Of a DNA stretch of 64,000 nucleotides, positions 47,433-55,760 are shown one piece after another. A model generated the notes under the pieces. It made no database searches and was not told the origin of the DNA. It was given only the letters and a program-made list of their open reading frames with translations. Numbering within the stretch: the first letter of the stretch is position 1; every line of letters begins with the position of its first letter. Origin of the DNA: Pseudomonas sp. FeN3W (GTDB taxonomy: Bacteria; Pseudomonadota; Gammaproteobacteria; Pseudomonadales; Pseudomonadaceae); assembly GCA_030263805.2 (NCBI GenBank), contig CP136011.1, positions 1-64,000 of the forward strand. Reading direction: 5' to 3'. The translations under genes were made by a program, and so were the position numbers.

Positions 47433-48659
47433 TTAGAGGTCAAACGACTCTTCAGCTTGAATCTTTTTGTATAGAGGGATTCTCCTGAGATAGCTTTGTG
47501 GAAGACCTGCTTTCTCCATTTGGTTACAAATATTGCTTTTCCCTGTGCTTCTTAATGAGTTCACCTTGTTATCTATTAATTGAACAAGGGACGTGACTGC
47601 ATTTTGGTAAACCTCGCCCATTTCTGATCGGGATTCGTTCTCAGCAACCATCAACGAAATTATTTCAAGCGGTATTCTTTGATAAGATGATTCATGAGCC
47701 AGAACAAGCTCGCGACATGCGTCGATCATGGTCAAACACTCAATAGCCGCTTTCTTATTGGCTTTACCCAATTCAGCCTTCGACGCTCCATTCATGGACT
47801 TACTGTCTAGCGAGCTTATGATATCCCTTATGAAATACTGTACATCATCGCCGCTCGCCTCGCCGAGGCCATAATTATGTACAAGCTCAACAAAATCAGA
47901 GACACCGAATGAACTTATTTTGGATAGTTGGAATAGATTGACTGCGTCTGCCTTGCGTCCTAAGTCATAAGCGCGCTTAATAACTACGTAAGGCATGTGC
48001 TCATGAATATTTTCTTTTGGATAAACTCGCTTACCCTTGATTAGATTAAGTATTGAGCCCAAAACAAAATCGTGTATTTCAGGGTCATCACTATTACAGA
48101 TCATGTCTGTAGCCGAAGAAACAGCTGACACAGCATCATGCCGACTCGTTAACAATTTTTCAGCGAACAGCATTGATGCAGAAAAATGTTTAATCTCTAT
48201 CAGGTGCTTAAGGTAAAGCGAAGCGCACTCTACAGAAAACCAATCGCTGGGCGAAAAATTTAAAAAGGCTTTATGGATGGCCTTTATATTGGTCTTTTCG
48301 GAGTCCGTTATAATGCCATCCAGCGCATCAAGACCAAGTGGCAAATTATCAAGACAGATGTTGAGAAATTTCTTATATAAATCATCTCTAGGCTTATTGG
48401 CGGGCCAGTTCGACATTGAAATAATCCCAAACGGATATCTGGAACACTTTCTAAGCATTTCAAAATTCCCGATATTTACCAGGAAATAATAAAATTCATT
48501 TATATCATTAATGGCACTCTCCGCCTTTTCAATATTTATCTTTTTCCTTCCAAACATTGCAGAGACAATATCAATCCTGTCAGAAAGGTATTGCGTTAAA
48601 TCATCTGGCGACATTCCCGCATGCAGAGATTGCGCAGATCTTACTTGCCTTGTTCCCAT
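47433..48659 (-). CDS. Uncharacterised helical 408-aa protein
   Basis: A soluble protein made almost entirely of helices, like a TPR or HEAT-type solenoid ('HFSASMLFAEKLLTSRHDAVSAVSS', 'VVIKRAYDLGRKADAVNLF'). No catalytic motif seen. An AGGAAGG ribosome binding site precedes ATG 48659. Composition matches the other large unknown proteins in this stretch, which suggests a common origin. Confidence 0.6.
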   Translation of the reverse strand: MGTRQVRSAQSLHAGMSPDDLTQYLSDRIDIVSAMFGRKKINIEKAESAINDINEFYYFLVNIGNFEMLRKCSRYPFGIISMSNWPANKPRDDLYKKFLNICLDNLPLGLDALDGIITDSEKTNIKAIHKAFLNFSPSDWFSVECASLYLKHLIEIKHFSASMLFAEKLLTSRHDAVSAVSSATDMICNSDDPEIHDFVLGSILNLIKGKRVYPKENIHEHMPYVVIKRAYDLGRKADAVNLFQLSKISSFGVSDFVELVHNYGLGEASGDDVQYFIRDIISSLDSKSMNGASKAELGKANKKAAIECLTMIDACRELVLAHESSYQRIPLEIISLMVAENESRSEMGEVYQNAVTSLVQLIDNKVNSLRSTGKSNICNQMEKAGLPQSYLRRIPLYKKIQAEESFDL

Positions 48660-48810
48660 GATGCCTTCCTAAATTCAATACATATTTAATATAACTAGCC
48701 TATACCAAGCGCTAAAGTCGCAGCAATCTTGGATGCGCTGATCCGAGGTGGATGGGCCATTTTCGAAGTACCGCCGCCCATCGGTAAGGCCTGCAATCCC
48801 TTAAGCGATT

Positions 48811-48839
48811 ATTGACAAACGTCAATAGGCTGGTATAGT
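48811..48839 (+). promoter_or_regulatory. Ter-island promoter with ATTGAC-N4-GTCAAT operator
   Basis: TTGACA (48812-48817), 16-base spacer, TATAGT (48834-48839). The inverted repeat (48811-48826) has a 4-base centre instead of 5. Drives the membrane protein and HTH gene pair. Confidence 0.75.
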
Positions 48840-48864
48840 AGCCGTAACCTTTGAGGATTCCCCT

Positions 48865-49233
48865 ATGTTCTACACCGCCTTGTTTTTCTTCTTCACTCTG
48901 ATCCTGGCCGCAGGCATCGCTGCCGCCATCTGGTTTGCCGCGAAAACCGCCAAGGCTCCACTGCTGGCATTCGTGGCAATCATGGCTGTGGGTAGCGTGT
49001 TCTATTTCTCCTTCCTCGACAACTACCTTGCTCGCCGCTGGGGAGGAACCTTGGTCGTCAAACTGCCCGCTGACGCGCAGATGGTGGCCATGACGTGGAA
49101 AGAGAGCTCGCTGTGGTATCAGTACTACATTCCGTCGACCAATGAATGCGTCTTCCGCGAAGATTCTCCGATCGGCATCGTTGAGGGCGAGGTTCGCACC
49201 CCAAATTGCAATCCTGTTGGGGTAGTCAGATGA
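48865..49233 (+). CDS. Small membrane protein with two spans
   Basis: A 122-aa protein with two N-terminal membrane segments (about residues 3-26 and 31-50) and a 70-residue soluble tail ('NYLARRWGGTLVVKLPADAQ'). GAGG precedes the ATG. It overlaps the HTH gene by 4 bases and is driven by the operator-type promoter, so it may sense or transmit an envelope signal to that regulator (inference). Confidence 0.65.
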   Translation: MFYTALFFFFTLILAAGIAAAIWFAAKTAKAPLLAFVAIMAVGSVFYFSFLDNYLARRWGGTLVVKLPADAQMVAMTWKESSLWYQYYIPSTNECVFREDSPIGIVEGEVRTPNCNPVGVVR

Positions 49234-49832
49234 GCCAGTTCAAAAACCATGTCGGCATGGTGGTCGACAAATTCTGGAAGATAATTCCCAAGGAGCACTA
49301 TGCTTTCAAAGTAAATCCCATCGTCATGCCGGTTCCTCATCAGCATTATCTGATGCTCGGCATGGAGGTGATAAAGGTTTGTGAAGAGCAGGGTTATCGC
49401 TTCGAAGACAAACTCCATAAGTCTGTTGACCGGGATGCCTGGATACGACTGCTTGGTGCCTGGGTATGCTATTCGCGCCAGAGAATCGAAAGGGAAGGGG
49501 AGATGCCTTCTCGTAATTGTATCGCGCAAGAAATGGGCCTCGATGCAGCCAGCCTGACCAACTTTTTGAACGCGAGAAGGCCCATTACAATGAATGGGCT
49601 GAAGATCCTGACGCAATTTTTAGGCGCCAAAACGTTAGACATTCGACCTGAGATGGGCGCGTCTGAGGTGTACTCTCAAGATCGAAAGATCAAGAAGAAT
49701 ATGCTGTCGATTCGAAGCAGCCTGCAAAGCATTCTCGATGAGATGCACAAGCTTGAGGTATCCCAGGAGAACGTATCGTTTACACACGTAATCGAGCGGC
49801 TGGAGGCTCTGAAAGAGTCTGTTGCTGCCTAG
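49230..49832 (+). CDS. HTH protein, candidate regulator of the Ter-island operators
   Basis: About 200 aa from ATG 49230, inside the upstream stop (ATGA). A lambda-repressor-like HTH is near residues 90-130 ('NCIAQEMGLDAASLTNFLNARR'). The N-terminal 80 residues and the C-terminal coiled-coil-like 60 residues are unassigned. Its own promoter carries the same inverted repeat found ahead of three other operons here. That makes autoregulation and regulon control plausible. A strong terminator follows. Confidence 0.7.
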   Translation: MSQFKNHVGMVVDKFWKIIPKEHYAFKVNPIVMPVPHQHYLMLGMEVIKVCEEQGYRFEDKLHKSVDRDAWIRLLGAWVCYSRQRIEREGEMPSRNCIAQEMGLDAASLTNFLNARRPITMNGLKILTQFLGAKTLDIRPEMGASEVYSQDRKIKKNMLSIRSSLQSILDEMHKLEVSQENVSFTHVIERLEALKESVAA

Positions 49833-49860
49833 TCCCTATTATCACGCAAGCGATTCACGA

Positions 49861-49882
49861 AGCCGCCTTTTGGCGGCTTTTT
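49861..49882 (+). terminator. Rho-independent terminator
   Basis: AGCCGCC / GGCGGCT stem, TTTT loop, T-tail, 28 bases after the HTH gene. Confidence 0.88.
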
Positions 49883-50011
49883 GTTGCACAATGAGATCGT
49901 TATCTACTGCGAACTGATGAATCCCAACGACCGTGCACACCAAGTAATCAAGAGATGAGCAGGAGCGTGCGGTAGAATATGCGCCATCAAAACACTAAGG
50001 GAAGAGGGTGC

Positions 50012-50257
50012 ATGAAAGGACTTCTACTGATCGCTTTTGTAGCTATTTCTCTTGCGTCTGGAGAATCCCAGGCAGAATCTCGGTTCGGTGCTGGACTTGT
50101 CGTGGAAGATTGCGATCAATACCGTGACCAGGATTTTATGCTGCATATTGAGTGCATACGGCGCGTGAGTGAAGCCCGAAAGGCCTACGCTGCCCAGCAA
50201 AGCCGATACCAAAATAGCCCAACGCACGGATCGATGTCTTACCAAAAGGCACCGTAA
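50012..50257 (+). CDS. Small secreted protein, probably cut by the IS element
   Basis: 81 aa from ATG 50012 (GAGG upstream) with a signal peptide ('GLLLIAFVAISLASGESQA'). The mature part contains two Cys ('VVEDCDQY', 'HIECIRRV'). The frame ends within the left terminal hairpins of the IS200/IS605 element, so the last residues are probably IS-derived. A matching C-terminal piece appears on the far side of the element. Confidence 0.6.
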   Translation: MKGLLLIAFVAISLASGESQAESRFGAGLVVEDCDQYRDQDFMLHIECIRRVSEARKAYAAQQSRYQNSPTHGSMSYQKAP

Positions 50258-50305
50258 AGCCCCGTCATTCATGGCGGGGATATAAGGTGCCAATCGCGTA
50301 GCGAT

Positions 50306-50722
50306 TCAGCTTTTTGGCAACGCCTGGCTTTCAATGTACTGTTTAATCACCGCCAGCGGTGCCCCACCACAGGACGCGGCAAAATAGCTGGGTGACCACA
50401 GCTGCCCCTGGTAGTAATGCCTGGCAATATCAGGCCGCTCGCTGCGCAAGACACGGCTGGAAGCCCCCTTAAGGCTATTGACCAACGAGGAAACGGAAAT
50501 CTTGGGCGGATAGGTCACCAGCAGGTGAACGTGATCCCTCTCGCCATTAAGTTCTTCCAGCGTTGCGCCAAAGTCCTCGCAGATCTTCGCGAACAGCTCA
50601 CGCAGCCGTGTAATGGCAGCCTGATCAAATACATCTCGGCGGTATTTTGTGACGAAGACCAAATGCACATGCATGTTAAAAATGCAGTGCCTACCTCGCC
50701 TGATGTCATTGACTTTATCCAT
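50306..50722 (-). CDS. tnpA: IS200/IS605-family Y1 transposase TnpA
   Basis: About 138 aa from ATG 50722. It is a Y1 HUH single-strand transposase: 'HVHLVFVTKYRR', the metal-binding HUH 'RDHVHLLVTYPP' and the nucleophile Tyr in 'IKQYIESQ'. Length is normal for the family. It cuts and joins single-stranded ends during replication. Its start faces that of tnpB 22 bases away. Confidence 0.93.
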   Translation of the reverse strand: MDKVNDIRRGRHCIFNMHVHLVFVTKYRRDVFDQAAITRLRELFAKICEDFGATLEELNGERDHVHLLVTYPPKISVSSLVNSLKGASSRVLRSERPDIARHYYQGQLWSPSYFAASCGGAPLAVIKQYIESQALPKS

Positions 50723-50743
50723 AGACCTAATCATAATAATACG

Positions 50744-51988
50744 ATGAGAAGACTGCAAGCCTTTAAATTCGAACTTTGTCCGGACGGCGCCCAGCAGCGC
50801 TTAATGCGCCAGTTTGCCGGGGCTTCTCGATATGTGTTCAATCGCGGCTTGAGCCTGCAACAAGAGCACCACAAGAGCAATGGCAAGAAGCTCTCCTATG
50901 CGGACATGTGCAAGGCATTGACCGCGTGGAAAACAGATCCTGAGACACCATGGCTAAAAGAGCCTCACTCACAGGTGCTTCAGCAGTCGCTGAAAAACCT
51001 GGAAGCGGCTTATCAGAATTTCTTCGCGCAACGGGCTCAATTTCCTCAATTCAAAAAGAAGGGTTTTTCGGACAGCTTCCGCTACCCGCAGGGCGTTAAG
51101 CTCGATCAGGCAAAAGGTCGGGTGTTTTTGCCCAAGCTCGGTTGGATGAAGTATCGCGCCAGTCGCACTGTATTGGGCGAGATCAAGAATACTACGATCA
51201 GCCTGAAGGCCGGTCGCTGGCATGTTTCATTTCAGACTGAGCGGGAAGTGGACATCGTACGCCACCCGGCTGTTACAGCAGTTGGCATTGACCTGGGGAT
51301 TGTCCGCTTCGCGACCCTATGGGATGGCCAGCAGGAAAAGGTGATTGCGCCGCTGCACAGCTTTAAGCGCCATCAGGTTAGATTGGCTAAGGCGCAGCGC
51401 CAACTAAGTCATAAAGTTAAATTCAGCAGCAACTGGAAGCGAGCCAAGGCACGCGTCCAGAAGATCCACCACCAAATCGCCAATGCGCGCAACGACTTCT
51501 TGCATAAAGCCTCACACAGCATCAGCCAAAGCCACGCGCTGTTGTGTCTGGAAGACTTGCAAGTGAGCAACATGAGTCGTTCCGCCAAGGGTACGCCAGA
51601 GTCTCCGGGCCGACAGGTTCGCGCCAAAGCTGGTTTGAACAGGTCTATTCTGGATCAAGGCTTTGGTGAGTTTCGTCGCCAGTTGGAGTACAAGTCGGCC
51701 TGGTGCGGGGGTGACGCGATAGCAGTATCGCCGCAAAACACCAGTCGCACCTGCCCCTGCTGCGGCTATGTCAGTGCTGAAAATCGGCTAAGCCAGGCGG
51801 TGTTTCTGTGTGTGGCCTGCGCCCATACCGAGAATGCCGACCTGGTCGCTGCCAAGAACATCCGTGAGCGCGGATTGAACTCGCTCAAAGGCCAGGGCAA
51901 TGGCCGGATCGCCTGTGAAGTGAATGGTGCAGTAAGGCCATCAGCAGCAGGAACCCATCGAAGTGAGCACTTGGCATCTGTCAAGTGA
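50744..51988 (+). CDS. tnpB: TnpB RNA-guided nuclease of the IS605 element
   Basis: A 414-aa TnpB from ATG 50744. The RuvC-like residues are present: Asp in 'GIDLGIVRF', Glu in 'LLCLEDLQVSN' and Asp in 'ENADLVAAKNI'. The zinc ribbon is 'CPCCGYVSAENR...CVACAH'. The N-terminal HTH-like region 'LMRQFAGASRYVFNRGL' is typical. TnpB proteins are RNA-guided DNases that use a guide from the right end of the element to cut the empty donor site (family knowledge). Confidence 0.93.
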   Translation: MRRLQAFKFELCPDGAQQRLMRQFAGASRYVFNRGLSLQQEHHKSNGKKLSYADMCKALTAWKTDPETPWLKEPHSQVLQQSLKNLEAAYQNFFAQRAQFPQFKKKGFSDSFRYPQGVKLDQAKGRVFLPKLGWMKYRASRTVLGEIKNTTISLKAGRWHVSFQTEREVDIVRHPAVTAVGIDLGIVRFATLWDGQQEKVIAPLHSFKRHQVRLAKAQRQLSHKVKFSSNWKRAKARVQKIHHQIANARNDFLHKASHSISQSHALLCLEDLQVSNMSRSAKGTPESPGRQVRAKAGLNRSILDQGFGEFRRQLEYKSAWCGGDAIAVSPQNTSRTCPCCGYVSAENRLSQAVFLCVACAHTENADLVAAKNIRERGLNSLKGQGNGRIACEVNGAVRPSAAGTHRSEHLASVK

Positions 51989-52040
51989 CACCGTAGGGAA
52001 TCCTCGGCATTTATGCCGGGGAGGATGTCAAGCGCGGGAG
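51890..52040 (+). ncRNA. Presumed omega (reRNA) guide at the right end of the IS
   Basis: In related elements the TnpB guide RNA overlaps the 3' end of tnpB and the right-end hairpin, with the guide just past the element. The right-end hairpin (52002-52021) is visible. The RNA itself is inferred from the family and its limits are estimates. Confidence 0.35.
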
Positions 52041-52175
52041 AAAAAGGCGGACTTCTTCGGCCCAGGTACGGCAAGAGAGTGCTTCGGTAAGCTGGGCGGG
52101 AAAACGAAAAGCATCTTTGCAGCAAAGCTGATCGCAAAATCATGCCTGGAGCTGTATCCAGGCACCATCTACTAA
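52033..52175 (+). pseudogene. C-terminal remainder of the gene split by the IS
   Basis: Just past the element the frame encodes 'REKKADFFGPGTARECF' and continues to a stop at 52175, with protein-like composition and no start of its own. It is in the right orientation to be the 3' part of the secreted-protein gene at 50012. The exact joint cannot be read without an empty-site copy. Confidence 0.45.
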
Positions 52176-52187
52176 ACAGGCTAGCGC

Positions 52188-52451
52188 CTACTCGGATGCC
52201 GTAACAATCTCGTCAATCTCATGGAGAACCCTGGACGCCTCGGTAAAGCATCCGACATCACCCCACACGTCAACGCGAGGCCCAAAAAGAGGCCTAAGCT
52301 TCATCACAGGGTTTCGCTCAGTATTGGCAGTGGCCTCTGGAGAGCGAAACCATTGACCTTCCCATATGTAGGCCATGCCAACAATCCCGACATCATCGTG
52401 TTCAGCTGTCGGAATACTGCCGCCCGCGTGACATATGAATAGTTTTTTCAT
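52188..52451 (-). CDS. Small hypothetical protein
   Basis: 87 aa, starting after AAGGG. It contains 'LFICHAGGSIPTAEHDDVGIVGMAYIWEGQW'. I do not recognise a family and see no membrane segment. It is converging with the split gene to its left. Confidence 0.5.
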   Translation of the reverse strand: MKKLFICHAGGSIPTAEHDDVGIVGMAYIWEGQWFRSPEATANTERNPVMKLRPLFGPRVDVWGDVGCFTEASRVLHEIDEIVTASE

Positions 52452-52592
52452 CGAAGCCCTTCAAGGTTGTCGTGCATTCTCACCCTGATGGGTGATGAGA
52501 GTGGCCATGAGCATCCCCAAACGGGAAGCGTGATGAGTATACACGCATGATTAATCCATGCATGTCGTCGAAATTTCTTGCCGGCTATAAAA

Positions 52593-52616
52593 AACCCCGG
52601 CACATAGGCCGGGGTT
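52593..52616 (-). terminator. Terminator of the lipoprotein operon
   Basis: AACCCCGG / CCGGGGTT stem with a T-run on the minus strand, 18 bases past the stop of the 400-aa lipoprotein. Confidence 0.88.
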
Positions 52617-52633
52617 GCTCAGTTGCACGCGAT

Positions 52634-53836
52634 TCAGTTAATCGTGACTTTGTATTTACTGTTTACAACCAACTCAGCAAACAGGGTCTTGTCAGCATTG
52701 AATTCGTACGTTTCGCGATAGCCACCGTCCTCAATCAATGAGCGCGCAATCTTGCAATCCGAATCATCGATTGCTTTTTTTGCCTTGCTCAGCACGCCTG
52801 GATAACCAATATCCGCTTGACGACAGAACGCCGCAAAACCTTTGTCATCCTCACTCAAGCCTCGACTTTTCAGGGATTTCTCAAGAAGCTCATAGCCATC
52901 GTAGGAAATTTCGTAGCTGCTCGCCTTGGCTTTGCGAGCAAACGATTCCGCTACGACCGCAAGGCCAATCGCGCCATCATTCTTTCCGGCATTTCCACCA
53001 ATCGCGAAGGCTTTGGCAAGATCACCCAGTGTCATGACAATCGCATCAAGATCTGGCATCTCTTCGAAGGCTGCCTTGCGGGTGATTGACCCAATTTTTG
53101 ACCCGTCCAGATAGTGAGTCAGAATCAGCTGGATCGTTCCTTCGCCGGATGAATCACGTTCAACCACCAGGTGCGCATCTACGGTTGAGCCATATGCACC
53201 TGTTGCGTTAATGATCCAATTGCCAAGGCCTGGGATCAGATTCAACGAGTTTTCGTGAAATCTGTGTGGTTTCTCGATTAGACGCCCACTGTCGTCCAGC
53301 GGGGCATCCGCAGGCCGGATTTCATCTGAAATTTCACGCGCCGCAACGACCTCGCCGGAAACCTCTGTCACGAACGGGTCTCTCAGCGAGATACCCTTGA
53401 GCATGATGTCGAGCTTACCTTCGTCTTTATCCCCTTCAGACGAAATTTCCGCGCTGCTCGCGGTCAGGTAAATTGCTGCTTCACGCCCAATGCTGTAGTT
53501 CATGTAGGTGCGCGAAGCGTCAGAGAAAGAGTCATTGACGTTCTGGAGCGCTCCCTGATACGTGTTGGCAAAGGCTTCAATCATGCGCCTGGCATTACCA
53601 TATCCCCCGTTCGAGATCAGTTTGAGCTCGGGCTTCTCGACCGTAATGGTGCTCCCAAACATGCTTGAGCCGATCTCGCCTTCCGTCATCAGGTCAGATA
53701 CGCCAGCCGCTTTTTTCAGATCGCCATACAGCGCCTTTGGCTGCTCATCTGATCCGCAGCCTGTGATCGATACTGCTACCAGGGTGATAGCAAGAATGCC
53801 TGCCATGCGACCCATTTTGTTCCGTGCATTGTTCAT
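52634..53836 (-). CDS. Lipoprotein of unknown function, last gene of an envelope operon
   Basis: A 400-aa protein with a lipoprotein signal: hydrophobic stretch and lipobox 'VSITGC' (Cys near residue 27). The mature protein has no recognised domain. It includes a beta-rich middle ('AAIYLTASSAEISSEG') and a helical end. AAGGAC lies before ATG 53836, which is 15 bases after the upstream stop. It forms an operon with the 632-aa exported protein and the SH3 lipoprotein under an operator-type promoter. Confidence 0.7.
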   Translation of the reverse strand: MNNARNKMGRMAGILAITLVAVSITGCGSDEQPKALYGDLKKAAGVSDLMTEGEIGSSMFGSTITVEKPELKLISNGGYGNARRMIEAFANTYQGALQNVNDSFSDASRTYMNYSIGREAAIYLTASSAEISSEGDKDEGKLDIMLKGISLRDPFVTEVSGEVVAAREISDEIRPADAPLDDSGRLIEKPHRFHENSLNLIPGLGNWIINATGAYGSTVDAHLVVERDSSGEGTIQLILTHYLDGSKIGSITRKAAFEEMPDLDAIVMTLGDLAKAFAIGGNAGKNDGAIGLAVVAESFARKAKASSYEISYDGYELLEKSLKSRGLSEDDKGFAAFCRQADIGYPGVLSKAKKAIDDSDCKIARSLIEDGGYRETYEFNADKTLFAELVVNSKYKVTIN

Positions 53837-53851
53837 AGGATTGTCCTTATC

Positions 53852-55750
53852 TTAATGGGTCGTCGACGCGGAATTCATTTCTGCCCACTTGTCCACCAAG
53901 CCTTGCGAAATTTCAGGTGTCCAAGTAGCCCAATCAACAAGTGGATCTGGGTTGCCACGCATGTATCGGGCAGCAAAGATTTTGTTGATCGAAAGGCTGT
54001 CGGTGCAAAATTCGCTTGCGCATGGCTTAACGCCATCCTCAGGCATACCCCTGAAGGCATTGATGATTACACCATCATCAAGATCCATTGAGGGTGTCAA
54101 AAGGGCAACAGGAAGAACGTACCAGCCTTCTTCGAGCTCGCGCTCGGTATAAAGCCTGGTATTGGCTGGATAAGACAGCTCATGGTATTCGCCTTCACGG
54201 TCACCAACGCTGACAAGCATTGTCAGCATTCTGGTGGCCATTGCTGGATTCATCATGTCGTGTGCAGATGGGAGCTCAGCAATGATCTCAAGCTTTTTGG
54301 CTGCAAACAGATGCTCGCTCAAGGCTTTAGATTTCATCTCTTCCTGCATGCTGTTGTAGTCACGAAGCACGCTCTCGTGGAAGATTGCCCGCTCTTGAGC
54401 CAGCTGGCGCGCATCGTGTTCAGCCTTTTGCACCCGCTGGGCATAGAAATTTCGTTTGATCGCCCATTTTTGAGGTGGGAGCGGGACGCCGCTTTCAGAA
54501 ACATTCCCGTTAATGGTGATGTGATTGAAATCGGGCGTGCGCTCCTTCTGGAAAACCTTCTTAAGGTCGGTTGTCACGACCAGTGGAGTGAAACCAAGAG
54601 GGCCGTTGTAGCTTTCCTTGATTGCCTGGTGAATATTCTTAACCACTTCGAATGTGGCTTTTTCATCCAGCGCCCATTGCTCGTCAACCGTCTCGGCAAC
54701 GAACGTTGCACCCGAATCGAACGGGCGCATAGCCCAATCACCGCGATTGCGATAGAAGTAGATATAGAGGCTCATCTCTGGATCATCGAGCTTGCCAGCG
54801 TCGAATACAGCCGTGGTCGCATCATGATTAATGATGGCCAAGGGGAGCTTATCCAGGCTCGGGCCGTAGCGAGTGTTCAGGATGAGGCCACTCGGATGTA
54901 CGTGCAGTGCACGCGTCCAAGCTGGACGACCACTACCCGATTTACTCATCAAGTCCAGCGATTTAACAGGCCCTACCGCGTAACCATCCACACAGGCAGC
55001 GCCTTCTTGCCTAAGCGTGTAGTTCTGCGCGCCATCAGGGACTTCGGTATTGCGTAGCAACCACTTGCATCCGGTGTTATCTGTCACCTCAGCATAAAGG
55101 CCGCTCTCAAGCAATACACTGCGCCCCATGTCGCGTCGATGAACCTGCGCGATAACGGGCTTGGATTGTTCGACGTCGACCAATGGAGCTTCTTGCGATG
55201 GATTCACTTCTTCTTTTGCTACATCTTCGGCAGCAATGACAGGCACAACCACCTTTTCCGGCTCGACCGCTACAATTTCTGCCTTTTCTACAGCAGGGGT
55301 GACCGCCGTTGTTTTTTCTTCAGGGGCCTTCTGTGGCTCTGAAGTAGCCACGACTGGAGTGACCTGAGTAGCGTTCGAGGCCTCTGGTGTCTCTGATGCT
55401 TCAGGGATCACAACAGCTACAAGCTGAGCATCCCCCAAACTTTGCGAAGTGCCGCCACCTTTGGCGTATACCTCACCCTTTGCATCAACAGCTTTCCAGT
55501 TAACTGTCGCGGAAGGACATTCCTGTTTCAGGATAAATGGAATCTTGGCGAGCAAGCGCTCCAGAGACTCCTTACTCTCCCAGGCAGGTCGTTCGATGGT
55601 CATTTCCAAAGAAGGTTTGCACCAGTCGGATGATTCACCTGGAACCATGACTCGTACTTGTTCAGCCTTGGAGTAGGCCAGTTCGTGGGCCTGAGCCTGT
55701 GCAACAAAGGCACAGGTCATAGCAGTGAGAATCAGGATGCGCTTGCTCAT
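53852..55750 (-). CDS. Exported 632-aa protein of unknown function
   Basis: It starts with a signal peptide ending near 'AFVAQAQA'. Residues of about 25-115 form a first domain with two Cys ('SSDWCKPSL', 'KQECPSATVNW'). A low-complexity Pro/Glu/Val/Ala linker follows (about 120-200). The remaining 420 residues are a large unassigned domain. The linker suggests a periplasm-spanning arrangement. It has a strong AAGGAAGG ribosome binding site and is 10 bases from the upstream gene. Confidence 0.7.
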   Translation of the reverse strand: MSKRILILTAMTCAFVAQAQAHELAYSKAEQVRVMVPGESSDWCKPSLEMTIERPAWESKESLERLLAKIPFILKQECPSATVNWKAVDAKGEVYAKGGGTSQSLGDAQLVAVVIPEASETPEASNATQVTPVVATSEPQKAPEEKTTAVTPAVEKAEIVAVEPEKVVVPVIAAEDVAKEEVNPSQEAPLVDVEQSKPVIAQVHRRDMGRSVLLESGLYAEVTDNTGCKWLLRNTEVPDGAQNYTLRQEGAACVDGYAVGPVKSLDLMSKSGSGRPAWTRALHVHPSGLILNTRYGPSLDKLPLAIINHDATTAVFDAGKLDDPEMSLYIYFYRNRGDWAMRPFDSGATFVAETVDEQWALDEKATFEVVKNIHQAIKESYNGPLGFTPLVVTTDLKKVFQKERTPDFNHITINGNVSESGVPLPPQKWAIKRNFYAQRVQKAEHDARQLAQERAIFHESVLRDYNSMQEEMKSKALSEHLFAAKKLEIIAELPSAHDMMNPAMATRMLTMLVSVGDREGEYHELSYPANTRLYTERELEEGWYVLPVALLTPSMDLDDGVIINAFRGMPEDGVKPCASEFCTDSLSINKIFAARYMRGNPDPLVDWATWTPEISQGLVDKWAEMNSASTTH

Positions 55751-55760
55751 AAGTCCTTCC

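Larger units (their letters stand above)
50250..52032. mobile_element. IS200/IS605-type insertion sequence (divergent tnpA and tnpB)
   Basis: Two genes in the usual divergent arrangement lie between subterminal hairpins: left 50260-50279 (CCCCG...CGGGG, itself inside a GGCACC/GGTGCC pair) and right 52002-52021 (CCTCGGCAT / ATGCCGGGG). Such elements move as single strands, recognise end hairpins, and make no target duplication, so the exact ends are approximate. Both enzymes keep their active residues, so the element looks recent and mobile. Confidence 0.82.

Noticed and set aside
54182..55057. 291-aa open frame on the plus strand
   Set aside because: Antisense to the 632-aa exported protein, with a low-complexity composition and no ribosome binding site.
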